DNA of 64,000 bases from a virus. Below the pieces are notes generated by a model that ran no database searches, was not told where the DNA came from, and worked only from the letters and a program-made list of their open reading frames with translations. Of this stretch, positions 50,346 to 58,623 are shown piece by piece. Within the stretch, counting starts at the first letter, position 1. Each line of letters begins with the position of its first letter. The stretch covers positions 1 through 64,000 of the IMG/VR virus record IMGVR_UViG_3300037485_000206; one strand, written 5' to 3'. A program made the position numbers and the translations under genes.

Positions 50346-50753
50346 TTACTTGATGGTTGGCTTGCGTACAGAAATGTCGTACTCCGAATTGGAGTTCAGC
50401 CCGGGCGGTACGACCCCGGGGTTGTCTTCGAGAAAGACCTTCATATTGGTCTGGTTGATTCGCCGCTCGAACAGGTCGAGCGCATCCTGCTCAGTCACGA
50501 ACTTCTTGAAACTATCCCAGTCGTTCGTCGTGAACCGCGTCTTGACCGACATGACGACAGTGCCCTGCGGGGTATTGACCGAAGTCACGCCCAGCGCTTG
50601 CATCTGTTCTTTCATGGCGCTCTTGAGCGCGTCTTGCTGTTCCTTCAGCACCTCGACCTGAGTGTCGTAGACCTTGGTGAGCGTCTCGATCTCGGTGCGG
50701 ATGCGTCGGTAAACCTTTGCCAACTTGTCCATTGGCACGATGTCATCTGTCAT
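50346..50753 (-). CDS. Coiled-coil early protein, 135 residues
   Basis: An N-terminal coiled coil (AKVYRRIRTEIETLTKVYDTQVEVLKEQQDALK) is followed by a beta part (GTVVMSVKTRFTT) and a conserved-looking FVTEQDALDLFERRINQTNMKVFLED, ending DISVRKP. This combination occurs in phage nuclease-inhibitor-like proteins; I cannot name the family. Its promoter and operator site C are directly upstream. Confidence 0.7.
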   Translation of the reverse strand: MTDDIVPMDKLAKVYRRIRTEIETLTKVYDTQVEVLKEQQDALKSAMKEQMQALGVTSVNTPQGTVVMSVKTRFTTNDWDSFKKFVTEQDALDLFERRINQTNMKVFLEDNPGVVPPGLNSNSEYDISVRKPTIK

Positions 50754-50770
50754 TTTGCTTCTCCTTTATT

Positions 50771-50786
50771 TGTCTAGCGTTGGACA
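50771..50786 (+). promoter_or_regulatory. Operator-like 16-mer, site C
   Basis: TGTCTAGCGTTGGACA; overlaps one base with the -10 of the promoter at 50786-50813 and lies over its start site. Confidence 0.6.
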
Positions 50787-50813
50787 TTCTACATGGAACG
50801 AAAGTGCGTGCAA
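50786..50813 (-). promoter_or_regulatory. Leftward promoter before the 50753 gene
   Basis: TTGCAC (50813-50808), 16-base spacer, TAGAAT (50791-50786). The segment CATG before the -10 is the same as at site E. The operator-like sequence follows immediately. Confidence 0.6.
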
Positions 50814-50821
50814 CCCCTCCT

Positions 50822-52381
50822 TCAATCTTTTATTGCTTCGTCGAACATCTGCGTGAGCAGTGAGTGATCGCTTACCTTTTGAGCAAGCGCCTTGAACATC
50901 TTCTTCTCGATGGGCGAGCCTTGGATGTGGATGACCGTGACCTTGTCGGCGGTCTGACCCTTGCGATCTGAGCGTGCGATGCACTGGACGTACTGCTCGA
51001 CGCTCATCAATGGGCCGTAGAAAACAACCGTATCAGCCGCCGTCAACGTGATGCCGTGGGCCGACGCTTGAGGCTGCATGACTAACACCCGTGGCTCTTT
51101 CTCGTGCTGGAACCTGCGGATGATGTCGCTGCGTTTGCTTGGGGACACGCTGCCTTGGATCACCTCGGCGTGGATCCCTCGCTTGAGTAGGTGGGCGTGG
51201 ATGGCGGCTATGCTGCTGCTGAACATGGCGAAGATCAGAACCTTGCGGTTCGTCTCGCCGAGGATCTCCTCCAGCACCGCCAGCCTCGGCGTGGCGTCGA
51301 ACTCGACCACGCCCTTGTCATCGCTGTAAGCAGACCCGCAACTGATCTGTAAGAGTTTGCTCACCCCAGCAGCGGCGTTGACCGCGCTGATTACCTCTCC
51401 CGCTGCCTGAATCATCATCTGATCCTTGAGCAAGTTGTAGTACTTGGCTTGCTGGGGCGTGAGGGGAATATCTCGTGAGACTGTAGTAACTGGCGGAAGG
51501 TCGAGGCACTGTTCTTTGGTGTACCGGATCGCTGGCTGCAGTGCCTCGAACACTAGGTCAGGTGCGTTGGCCTTCGGTGCCCACTTGAAGCTGGTGATCT
51601 TGTTCATGGTCAGATCACGCCACGCCGACAGGTACTTGGGAATGCCGGAGGGATTCACCAGCTTCGCCAAGCCAAACGCATCGACAGGTGACTGCGATGC
51701 GGGGGTGCCGGTCATCATCCACAGGTGTGTGTCAGGCTTGATGATTCCGGCCAGCGCTTTCCAGCGGCGCGTAGATGGCGTCTTGTAAGCGTTCGCTTCG
51801 TCCACGATGACGAGGTCGAACCGCCCATCCGCATTGATCTCACTTGCGATCAGGTCGAGCCCCTCGTAGTTGATAACCACGAACTCGAAGTCCTCTTGGA
51901 TCATCTCGATGCGCCGCGCTGCCTTGGGGTGGTGGGCAATAACAATGCTGCGGTGCAATATGCTGTTGCTCAAGTCCTGTACCCACGCCGACTGCATGAT
52001 CGACAGGGGGCAAAGAATCAAGCAGCGCCGAACTTCCTTGCGCTTCATCAGGTAGTCCGCTGCCCATAACGCTGAGAGCGTCTTGCCTGTCCCCGGCTCC
52101 GAGAATACGAACGCTCTGCGGTTGAGCGTCAAGAAGGCAGCGGTCTCGATCTGGTGTTCCATCGGCACGTAGCGTCCGGGCCAGTCGTATTTCTTTGTGA
52201 TGGGTGAGGGAACATTCTTTACCCCCAGATTCTTTAGGACTCGTACCTCATCCAATCCCCAGAAGACAGCAACGTCATACCCTCCGTCATCCCGCTTGAC
52301 GGCCTTACTCTTAGGAATGATGCTGTACTTGTCTGGGTTTCTGGTTTTGAATATGAGCGCCTTGTTGTCAAGGATGTGCAT
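50822..52381 (-). CDS. SNF2-type superfamily 2 helicase
   Basis: 519 residues. HQIETAAFL (motif Q), Walker A SEPGTGKT (residues 94-101; Lys100), the variant DEAN box (194-197), MTGTPASQ (motif III) and the C-terminal QYVQCIARSDRKGQ (motif VI) mark an SNF2-like helicase common in phages. It probably remodels or translocates along DNA during replication or recombination. The DEAN instead of DEAH box is frequent in phage members. Confidence 0.88.
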   Translation of the reverse strand: MHILDNKALIFKTRNPDKYSIIPKSKAVKRDDGGYDVAVFWGLDEVRVLKNLGVKNVPSPITKKYDWPGRYVPMEHQIETAAFLTLNRRAFVFSEPGTGKTLSALWAADYLMKRKEVRRCLILCPLSIMQSAWVQDLSNSILHRSIVIAHHPKAARRIEMIQEDFEFVVINYEGLDLIASEINADGRFDLVIVDEANAYKTPSTRRWKALAGIIKPDTHLWMMTGTPASQSPVDAFGLAKLVNPSGIPKYLSAWRDLTMNKITSFKWAPKANAPDLVFEALQPAIRYTKEQCLDLPPVTTVSRDIPLTPQQAKYYNLLKDQMMIQAAGEVISAVNAAAGVSKLLQISCGSAYSDDKGVVEFDATPRLAVLEEILGETNRKVLIFAMFSSSIAAIHAHLLKRGIHAEVIQGSVSPSKRSDIIRRFQHEKEPRVLVMQPQASAHGITLTAADTVVFYGPLMSVEQYVQCIARSDRKGQTADKVTVIHIQGSPIEKKMFKALAQKVSDHSLLTQMFDEAIKD

Positions 52382-52393
52382 TGCTTCTCTCGT

Positions 52394-52624
52394 TTATTTG
52401 TTGTCGCCTCTGTTGGCGCTCTTGTTTCTCATACGCAGGTTGGACTTGGCAGACGTTCCTCCTGCACGCAGGGGAGTGATGTGGTCTACATCCTTGCCGT
52501 CTCCTTTTGTCGCTGCTCCGGTTTTCTCCATCATGCGTCGGGCTTTGACGCGCTCACCTCGCTTTTTTATCTGCTCAGGTTTGCCTTGGTAGTTGGCGTA
52601 TTCCGCCTTGTAATCTCTTGCCAT
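52394..52624 (-). CDS. HNH-type small nuclease
   Basis: 76 residues. The segment VDHITPLRAGGTSAKSNLRMRNKSANRG has the DH..P..GG..NL..N pattern of HNH endonucleases; the N-terminus is basic. It is very small but complete for this type. It stands between the SNF2 helicase and the Cas4-like nuclease, perhaps part of a DNA-processing set, or a free-standing homing endonuclease. Confidence 0.7.
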   Translation of the reverse strand: MARDYKAEYANYQGKPEQIKKRGERVKARRMMEKTGAATKGDGKDVDHITPLRAGGTSAKSNLRMRNKSANRGDNK

Positions 52625-52627
52625 GAT

Positions 52628-53293
52628 TTACCTCTTTGTGTTGTAAGCGCAGTCTTTTACAGGGCACCATCCGCAAAGAGGCGTCCTTGTTGGGTTCCAC
52701 ACGTCGTTGGCGTAACTTGCTTCGAGCTTGGCGGTGCGTTCGCGGTACTTCAACCACTCAGCATCGGCCTCTTCCCGCACCATACTGTGGGTGACCATAT
52801 CATCCTTGAGTAGGAACAACAACGCTGACTTCACTTCCCGTATGTGTGGGAAGTAGGCGAACACCATCAACGACATCAAGCGCAACTGATCCCTATCGGG
52901 ATACTTGTTGTTGCCTGTCTTCCAGTCCACCACGCGGGCAGTCAAGTTGTCGTCGTTGACGATGACCAAGTCAGCGATGCCTCTCACCCAGCGATCACGG
53001 GAGTCGAAATTACATGGCCGCAAGTCCGGGGTCAGCGCCATCTCATACTCGGCGTACTTCCTCCCGGGCTTGGAGATACATGCATCGATCACCGGCTGGA
53101 TGAAAGAGAACTGAGGCAAGAGCGGCGTGCCGTCCTTGATGAAATCCTCAATCGACTTGTGCATCTCCTTGCCGTAGATCGTCGCGGTGGTATCAGTGAA
53201 CGGAAACTTCTTCAGCACCTTCACCTCGTGATACCGCCTAGCGCACCCCTCGTAGTCTTTGAGGGCTGAATGCGACCACGTAACATTCTTCAT
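52628..53293 (-). CDS. PD-(D/E)XK nuclease, Cas4/RecB-like, with Fe-S-type cysteines
   Basis: 221 residues. GIADLVIV (Asp108) and RVVDWKTG (Asp123, Lys125) are the PD-(D/E)XK core; YGKEMHKSIED supplies the motif I His. Four Cys (17, 207, 210, 215) are spaced as in the 4Fe-4S cluster of Cas4 and AddB. It would be a 5' or 3' exonuclease for recombination or DNA-end processing. It is followed by the HNH and SNF2 genes and overlaps the zincin gene by four bases. Confidence 0.85.
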   Translation of the reverse strand: MKNVTWSHSALKDYEGCARRYHEVKVLKKFPFTDTTATIYGKEMHKSIEDFIKDGTPLLPQFSFIQPVIDACISKPGRKYAEYEMALTPDLRPCNFDSRDRWVRGIADLVIVNDDNLTARVVDWKTGNNKYPDRDQLRLMSLMVFAYFPHIREVKSALLFLLKDDMVTHSMVREEADAEWLKYRERTAKLEASYANDVWNPTRTPLCGWCPVKDCAYNTKR

Positions 53294-53589
53294 AGTTTGG
53301 CGGTACTCACGGCTTGGGCAAGGCGGCTGGAGAATGCAGTCACGAACTCTTCGTCACGTTCGAGTTTGCTACCCATGTCGTTGAGAATGGCGTGGGTCAA
53401 CTCGTGCCAGAAGGTCTCATTGATCTCCTCTCGCCTGTACGCAGCGCCAGTGATCTTGCTCTTCTTGCCGATCTCGATGCGTGCCGCCTTGAAGTACGTA
53501 GCACCCATGACGCCACGCTTGCCCATAGTGGGCAGTACCAGCACGGTGTACGTGCGGTCACCTAGATTAAAGCTCTTGGGTATCAGCAT
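53290..53589 (-). CDS. Small zincin metallopeptidase (SprT-like)
   Basis: 99 residues. WHELTHAILNDM carries the HExxH zinc motif (His62, Glu63, His66) with a downstream acidic ERDEEF. SprT-like proteins of this size occur beside phage replication genes and may cut DNA-protein crosslinks or host replication proteins. The substrate is unknown. Confidence 0.75.
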   Translation of the reverse strand: MLIPKSFNLGDRTYTVLVLPTMGKRGVMGATYFKAARIEIGKKSKITGAAYRREEINETFWHELTHAILNDMGSKLERDEEFVTAFSSRLAQAVSTAKL

Positions 53590-53767
53590 TTGGCTTTCCT
53601 TTCATCTCTTTGATTGAGTTCAACATGATCTTGGCTTCCACCAAAACCTTCATGGATTCCTCGATAGCCGCATCGAAGTTTCCGTGCAGCATATGGTCAT
53701 GCACTTTTCTGAGCGCGTTCTCGGCCATCATGCATGGGTATGCGTAGTCGATAATCACTTCTACCAT
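53567..53767 (-). CDS. Small helical early protein, 66 residues
   Basis: The product (AENALRKVHDHMLHGNFDAAIEESMKVLVEAKIML) looks like a two-helix bundle. It overlaps the zincin gene by 23 bases and follows the polymerase by a few bases. Function unknown. Confidence 0.65.
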   Translation of the reverse strand: MVEVIIDYAYPCMMAENALRKVHDHMLHGNFDAAIEESMKVLVEAKIMLNSIKEMKGKPNADTQEL

Positions 53768-53775
53768 CTCATCTC

Positions 53776-55743
53776 CTAGTTTTTAGCTAGTCCATACCTA
53801 CGGTGAGCGCCACCGTCAGCGGCCAGAGGGATCCCCGGCATATATTTCGGCTCGACAGTCATCTGCTCCAAGACCCATGTCTTGGCGAAGTCAACGTCCG
53901 CATCTGGCACACAGACGATCTGTTCGTCATGCACAGTCCCAACAACTGGATATCGTCTGGCTACGCGCAGCATCCCATCCGTCATCACGCATCTTGCTAC
54001 GCCCTGCGTGACGTTGTTCGTTATCTTTCCAGCGTACAGCTTAACACGGTCAGGGCCATACGTCCACTGCAACCGCCCCTTCTCGTCCTTGCTGGGCTGC
54101 AGGTCAGGGTAGAGCAGGCTCATGCCAGAAGGCAGCACGATCTCTCCCTTGCGGAAGGTCACACACTTGTGGGTGTACTCCTTGCCACCGTGCAGGCTGT
54201 ACTCGATCAGGCTCCCGCACAGATCCCAGAACGCTACGACAGGCGCTGCTGTAGCGCGGTACTTGTCGATGATGGCCTTGGCTGCGAGGCAGTGGATGAG
54301 CAGGTCGTCGTCCGAACAGGTGTGGGGGATCTCTTCCAGCTTCTTGAGGTTCTCGTCCCACTCGACGAACTTGCGAACGCTCTCACCGTTCACCCCCAAC
54401 TGCTTGGCGAACGCCTTGTCGTACATCACGGGCTTGGCACCGAGGAAGCCAGTCAGCAACTGAGCAGCGAACGATGCCCACCCCATGCCGTATCCGCAGC
54501 CGAGCAGCGCGGACTTGGCCGACTGTCGCAGGTCTGGGTGAGAGTCCTTGGTCAGGCCCGGGATGTTGAACATCTGTGCGCCGAACTGGGCGTATGGGTC
54601 GCCGCCTGAACGGAAGATACCCATCAGATCGTCGTAGTCCGCCAGCCACGCCAGCACACGCGGCTCGATCTGCCCCAAGTCACCGACCACCAACTGATGC
54701 TCCTCTGGAGCCATGATGGCCTTGCGCAGGAATGACCCACGCTTGAGGTTCTGCATATTGATGGCGCTGCCCTTGCTGGCAGTCCACCGTCCGGTCACCG
54801 CACCGTAGTAGTTCAGCGGAACAGGAAGCGTGCCACGCGATGCAATGTCCAGAAACCTTTGCGCACGTGTTCTTTCAGTAGTGGATTTAACTTTAAGGCG
54901 AGTCTCGCACAGTAGGGCGACATCCTCGTTGTCGGAGTTGAGTAGCGCTTGAAATAGCGCATCATTCTTAGCGAGCGCGAGTGTCTGTTTGCCCGTTGTC
55001 TTGCTAATCTTTGTTGGCGCAGGTACACCAAGTTGATTGAGGAGCGCCGCGAATTGTGGGTTTGAAGCAAGCGCAGCCTCGTCCACGCCACACCTCTGTA
55101 GTAGTTCTTCACGCTTTTGTTTCTCCTCTATCAGTGCATCCATCAGCATCTCCTCATCCAGTACCAGCATGGGGCGCGTGTACATCTTCAGCGTCATGTC
55201 GATCAGTCGAAGTTCCTTCGAGGGGTACCCCTTGATCAGTCTCAGGAATATCTGCTCGCAAAGGAATACGTCATGCTTGCAATATTCTGCGAGTTCTCGT
55301 TCGGTGTCTGCTCCAAGAACGGATAGACCATCCGTCGAATGTACGGCTCGCCCTTTTTCGGGAAGACCAAAATGAATTGCGAGTCTCGCGAGGGAATTGC
55401 CAACTTCCACGCCGCGTAAAGCCCGCGCCATCGACAGTGTGTCAAAGATGAAGGCTGGGGTGGCGCCGTATACCCATGAAAGTATTGATACGTCAAACTG
55501 GGCGTTGTGTGCAAGGACGGCAGTTCTGTCCCAAGGGATTGTTCGTAGGTGTGCAGATAGCTCGTCCCCCCGGTACCATTCAATAGGTCCGTCAGATCCA
55601 AGCTCATGGATGCACACTCCGAACGCAGTAAATTTTGAGTCACGTATGTACTCCTCAGTAGTCATCTTCGAGAGCGTGTAGTCCTTGCTGTCCCACCGAG
55701 TCTCGAAGTCGATGGCAAGTATGCGGTCGTATGGCTTGCTCAA
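53776..55743 (-). CDS. DNA polymerase A (T7-like) with 3'-5' exonuclease; Leu762-type
   Basis: 655 residues. The exonuclease has AIDFET (Asp12, Glu14), HNAQFD (Asp84) and YCKHD (Asp158). The polymerase has motif A GDLGQIEPR (Asp355), motif B RQSAKSALLGCGYG (Arg406, Lys410, Leu414, Tyr418) and motif C VHDE (Asp606). Leu414 aligns with E. coli Phe762 and T7 Tyr526, a variation used to sort phage polymerases. It is the replicative polymerase of the early unit. Confidence 0.95.
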   Translation of the reverse strand: MSKPYDRILAIDFETRWDSKDYTLSKMTTEEYIRDSKFTAFGVCIHELGSDGPIEWYRGDELSAHLRTIPWDRTAVLAHNAQFDVSILSWVYGATPAFIFDTLSMARALRGVEVGNSLARLAIHFGLPEKGRAVHSTDGLSVLGADTERELAEYCKHDVFLCEQIFLRLIKGYPSKELRLIDMTLKMYTRPMLVLDEEMLMDALIEEKQKREELLQRCGVDEAALASNPQFAALLNQLGVPAPTKISKTTGKQTLALAKNDALFQALLNSDNEDVALLCETRLKVKSTTERTRAQRFLDIASRGTLPVPLNYYGAVTGRWTASKGSAINMQNLKRGSFLRKAIMAPEEHQLVVGDLGQIEPRVLAWLADYDDLMGIFRSGGDPYAQFGAQMFNIPGLTKDSHPDLRQSAKSALLGCGYGMGWASFAAQLLTGFLGAKPVMYDKAFAKQLGVNGESVRKFVEWDENLKKLEEIPHTCSDDDLLIHCLAAKAIIDKYRATAAPVVAFWDLCGSLIEYSLHGGKEYTHKCVTFRKGEIVLPSGMSLLYPDLQPSKDEKGRLQWTYGPDRVKLYAGKITNNVTQGVARCVMTDGMLRVARRYPVVGTVHDEQIVCVPDADVDFAKTWVLEQMTVEPKYMPGIPLAADGGAHRRYGLAKN

Positions 55744-56030
55744 TGGGTGTCTCCTTTACCGTGGTGCGCTTCCATGTCAGCGAACGCATTGGCTGCGGAG
55801 AAGATCAACTCCTCTGCCTCAAGCTCTGCCACATTCAGCCCCGCCACGGTGAGCGTGTCCTTCACGCGCAGCAGCAGCACCCCCGTCGTATCCTTATCCT
55901 CCATGAAACACATGGTGATCATGGTGAACAGCTTCAGGCATTTAAGTTGATAGTCGTCGTCGAAGCTTTCCAAGTTCTTTGCCAACTGCAAACTCAACTC
56001 AGCCCTATCTAGTAGCTCTTGTTTATTCAT
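55740..56030 (-). CDS. Small acidic early protein, 96 residues
   Basis: The start at 56030 has GGAG and overlaps the previous stop (ATGA); a longer start at 56048 is less likely. Helical and acidic (NLESFDDDYQLKCLKLFTMITMCFMED, LNVAELEAEELIFSAANAF). It overlaps the polymerase start by four bases. No family recognised. Confidence 0.7.
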   Translation of the reverse strand: MNKQELLDRAELSLQLAKNLESFDDDYQLKCLKLFTMITMCFMEDKDTTGVLLLRVKDTLTVAGLNVAELEAEELIFSAANAFADMEAHHGKGDTH

Positions 56031-56320
56031 CTCTTCTCCTCGAACCATTGGTCTAACAAATCAATGGTGTCCTCACGAACAACCATTGCGGAACCGCCTG
56101 CGCGGTGGATGTGAGCGATCTCTCGCTCTTGCAAAGCAGTGGTCTTGTTTGCCCCTGCCTTGCACTCGATGCCAAGGAAGTATCCCTTGAAGCAAACGAT
56201 GATGTCCGGTATCCCGGCCCTGCCGTAGCCGTTGGCTGCAGCGAAGAAATGGTATGCGCCGTGCTTGGTGATGACTGCAATGCAGGCATCCTTAACGCGA
56301 CGTTCAGGCGTCTTTGCCAT
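56027..56320 (-). CDS. VRR-NUC domain nuclease
   Basis: 97 residues. HFFAAANGYGRAGIPDIIVCFKG and LGIECKAGANKTTALQEREI are the VRR-NUC signature (PD-(D/E)XK fold; GxPDIxxxxxG and ExK motifs), a Holliday-junction or flap nuclease type common in phages, usually next to the replication genes. The untranslated region before it contains two strong hairpins. Confidence 0.9.
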   Translation of the reverse strand: MAKTPERRVKDACIAVITKHGAYHFFAAANGYGRAGIPDIIVCFKGYFLGIECKAGANKTTALQEREIAHIHRAGGSAMVVREDTIDLLDQWFEEKR

Positions 56321-56485
56321 GCGAGTCCTTATTGAATTGGGGGTGGCGGGAGAAGTAGATTACTTGCCCGCCTCAAGTTGTTGAGAGCGGCGGTACCCGG
56401 AAACTGCAAGGGCTGAGGTAACCGCCATCAAGATATGCCTACATCTACTAGGCAGTGGCATACATTGACGAAATGAGCCAGCCCC
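56321..56485. ncRNA. Structured untranslated region before the VRR-NUC gene
   Basis: No gene in 165 bases. Read on the - strand it forms two strong hairpins: GGCGGT(T)ACC ... GGTACCGCC (plus 56391-56425) and GGCGGG ... AAGTA/TACTT ... CCCGCC (plus 56345-56372). Together they fill most of the gap between the DUF3310 stop and the VRR-NUC start. It may be a regulatory leader, RNase site or small RNA; no known riboswitch class was recognised. Confidence 0.4.
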
Positions 56486-56740
56486 TTACTTATTTGTTTC
56501 TGTTTCGATGAGCTTACTCAGGTAGTGCTGCGCCTTGCGCAAATCGTCCAGTCCACCTTTATCGCGCCAACGAGAAATATATTTAATAATGTTTCCTTCC
56601 AGATAAGGGATCTCGTTTTGCACGATGTAATCCCACGGCTGGATATTTTTATTTTTATAATGCGAGCCACCAATTTGGATGGCGTTGGGCTCCGATCCTA
56701 CCGCACCAGTGGTGTTGTCGTAACAATATTTTTGTTCCAT
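56486..56740 (-). CDS. DUF3310 family protein
   Basis: 84 residues from ATG 56740 with GGAG upstream. The block GGSHYKNKNIQPWDYIVQ, then YLEGNIIKYISRWRDKGG and LDDLRKAQHYLSKLIE is the DUF3310 signature. The family is common in phages and sometimes fused to nucleotide kinases; a role in nucleotide metabolism or DNA protection is guessed in general. The C-terminus ends with a Thr/Lys tail. Confidence 0.88.
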   Translation of the reverse strand: MEQKYCYDNTTGAVGSEPNAIQIGGSHYKNKNIQPWDYIVQNEIPYLEGNIIKYISRWRDKGGLDDLRKAQHYLSKLIETETNK

Positions 56741-56754
56741 CTTGTGTCTCCTGA

Positions 56755-56976
56755 TCACTTGCTTTTTTCCAGTTCCCTGATCCTGCGCAGAGCGCACTCG
56801 TAGTGTCTTGGCCCGAAGGTGAAGCAACTGTCCGAGTGGGTGCCGATCCTACCATCCCTGTCGTCTTGCCAACGTAGGGCTTGCCTTAGTCTGACGATCT
56901 CTTCTGCTGCGGCGAACGACAAGTCGTCCTTCTGTGAGTACAGACGCAGAACAACATCACAAGATACTTCGTTCAT
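56755..56976 (-). CDS. Small early protein, 73 residues
   Basis: The ATG at 56976 has GGAG nine bases upstream and overlaps the preceding gene's stop. Acidic/basic alternation with [19 protein letters not shown] at the end, a pattern seen in many phage early proteins without known role. Confidence 0.7.
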   Translation of the reverse strand: MNEVSCDVVLRLYSQKDDLSFAAAEEIVRLRQALRWQDDRDGRIGTHSDSCFTFGPRHYECALRRIRELEKSK

Positions 56977-57296
56977 TTGTTTTCTCCAATCCACAGGTTA
57001 CGCACCTTGTCCACAGGGAATGGGCGCCAGCCATCCTCACGGCTGTTCGACATGCGCTCACTCAACTCGGTCTCATCAATCTTGTAGCAGTAGACATCCG
57101 GCCCTTCGTCGCCTTCCCATCTCTCATGCCAGCATACGCCACTTCCCATTGAAAGCGTCTTGTAGTCGCAGGAGTAGGGGTCACCGAACTCGTCAATGGC
57201 GCAAAACAACTCTTTCCAATCACGGCCAGCAACCATCCCCACCCAGCCGGTCGGTTGATTCTCCTCGCCGAGGAATCTGAAAGTGATGACCTTCAT
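56973..57296 (-). CDS. Unrecognised early protein, 107 residues
   Basis: It begins [20 protein letters not shown] and contains many Trp and Cys ([25 protein letters not shown]), suggesting a compact, possibly metal-binding fold. Four-base overlaps on both sides show strong translational coupling in this cluster. No family recognised. Confidence 0.7.
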   Translation of the reverse strand: MKVITFRFLGEENQPTGWVGMVAGRDWKELFCAIDEFGDPYSCDYKTLSMGSGVCWHERWEGDEGPDVYCYKIDETELSERMSNSREDGWRPFPVDKVRNLWIGENK

Positions 57297-57721
57297 ACCT
57301 CACCCCCAATCCCATGCGCCTTCTCGATGGCACGGGCAAACTCGCATCTACCATCCTCAATGGTCGCGTCCACCAGCGCATACACCTCATCATCCGTCAG
57401 CGGCTTTGGTTGTTTTATAAAGCCCGCTCGCGCAAGCGTATCCCCTACCGTCATTAGCACGGGCCCGCGTGTCGTATCAGTGTCGATAGGGTGTTCGTTC
57501 CAAGTCTCCTGCAACAGCCCCTTCTCGCGCATATATTCCCACCCCTGCCTTACCTCTAATGGATCAGGCTGCGCGAGGGCAGCTTCCAAAGCGTCCATCG
57601 CCTCGTCAGTAACTTTGCACATACCTTGAGCATCAAGTCTGGGGTAGAAACTTTGAAACTCTACTTGGCATTTCTCAAGCGCCTCCAGCGCCTGTTCCGC
57701 TGCTTTTCTCAAGTCGTTCAT
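57293..57721 (-). CDS. Unrecognised early protein, 142 residues
   Basis: ATG at 57721 overlapping the previous stop. The start NDLRKAAEQALEALEKCQ is a helical opening common to many phage early proteins; the C-terminal half has PLTDDEVYALVDATIEDGRC. No family name known to me. Confidence 0.7.
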   Translation of the reverse strand: MNDLRKAAEQALEALEKCQVEFQSFYPRLDAQGMCKVTDEAMDALEAALAQPDPLEVRQGWEYMREKGLLQETWNEHPIDTDTTRGPVLMTVGDTLARAGFIKQPKPLTDDEVYALVDATIEDGRCEFARAIEKAHGIGGEV

Positions 57722-58233
57722 GCTGCCAACCTCCAGAACGGATTGTTGTAGTCCTGCCATGTCACGCCGCGCTTGATCTGACTGACGGTGGACTGCACGA
57801 TGCCGTACTTCGCGGCTATCACACGCTGCGACTCATTCGATGCCTTGATCTCTTGCACGATCTCCGGCGTTAACTTAGCGCGTGCCCTCGCCTTGATGCT
57901 GACCCGCGTGGCCTTGAGTAGGCGCTGCATGGCGTTGAACTGCGCATAGTTGCGCTCTTGCAGGGTCTTGCGTGTGATCTCCCCGATGTGCTCAAGCCTG
58001 ACGCACTTAGAGTTCCCGCAGTTGTACGAGACAACGCGGTTGCCGTAGGGCTTCTTGCCCTGCGCTATCTCCACCATGTATCTCCGCAAAGATACGCAGT
58101 GGCCTCCCTCTGCTCGGCGTATCGATGGGCTCATGCACTTGGATTGCACTGCGCCCGTCCAGTCCATGCACTCCCCGTTTGGGATGCACTTCTCATAGAC
58201 CCTATCCAGTAGTTCCTGTAGTTGTGTTTTCAT
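57718..58233 (-). CDS. HNH-type homing endonuclease-like protein with HTH
   Basis: 171 residues. The N-terminal half has CMDWTGA, RRYMVEIAQG and VSYNCGNSKCVRLEHIG, the zinc-binding HNH pattern of phage HNH proteins; the C-terminal half has a helix-turn-helix (RVIAAKYGIVQSTVSQIKRG). Such combinations are typical of mobile HNH nucleases that target DNA next to their own gene, but a host-directed role is also possible. Confidence 0.75.
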   Translation of the reverse strand: MKTQLQELLDRVYEKCIPNGECMDWTGAVQSKCMSPSIRRAEGGHCVSLRRYMVEIAQGKKPYGNRVVSYNCGNSKCVRLEHIGEITRKTLQERNYAQFNAMQRLLKATRVSIKARARAKLTPEIVQEIKASNESQRVIAAKYGIVQSTVSQIKRGVTWQDYNNPFWRLAA

Positions 58234-58405
58234 TTCGCTTCTCTTGTTTGGTTAGTACACACGCCTCGCATGACCACATGCGAGTGCGCTTATCCATGCG
58301 CCCCCCTCTATCGTTCTTGTGCTTGTTGCAAGTGAAACAGTTTCGCGTGTAGTTGACGCCTGAACTGGCGAGGTAGTGTTTAAGGGTCACGTCCTCGGGT
58401 ATCAC
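58202..58405 (-). CDS. Small zinc-finger-like protein, 67 residues (GTG start)
   Basis: A GTG at 58405 overlaps the previous stop and has GGAG nine bases upstream; a longer frame from 58465 lies inside the neighbouring gene. CFTCNKHKNDRGG and CEACVLTK form one four-Cys knuckle. The end overlaps the HNH gene start by about 30 bases. No family recognised. Confidence 0.65.
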   Translation of the reverse strand: MIPEDVTLKHYLASSGVNYTRNCFTCNKHKNDRGGRMDKRTRMWSCEACVLTKQEKRNENTTTGTTG

Positions 58406-58623
58406 GGCATCTCGCTCCACATCATCTGGTTGGAAACATAGTTCGTCTCCTTCTTCGCCGCCCACCGGCCAGCACGCTCCGCGCTCTCATGCGGGAACGC
58501 TGCCCATGACCACATCTTTCCGTCCCACCAACGGTAGGCGTTATTCCAGTTGCCATAGGGAGGGACTTTCGTTGGGTACCAACCCGCCTCGGGGGGCTTA
58601 CCTTTGTTCCATTTCATATACAT
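58402..58623 (-). CDS. Trp-rich small early protein, 73 residues
   Basis: Very Trp-rich (WNKGKPPEAGWYPTK, YRWWDGKMWSWAAFP, ESAERAGRWAAKKE). An ATG at 58617 is an equal start candidate. Known from early clusters of many phages of proteobacteria, without a function. It overlaps its neighbours. Confidence 0.7.
   Translation of the reverse strand: MYMKWNKGKPPEAGWYPTKVPPYGNWNNAYRWWDGKMWSWAAFPHESAERAGRWAAKKETNYVSNQMMWSEMP

Noticed and set aside
57718-58233. Interpreting the HNH/HTH gene as an intron endonuclease with an interrupted host gene
   Set aside because: The flanking genes are complete and overlap it; there is no sign of a split gene or intron ends.
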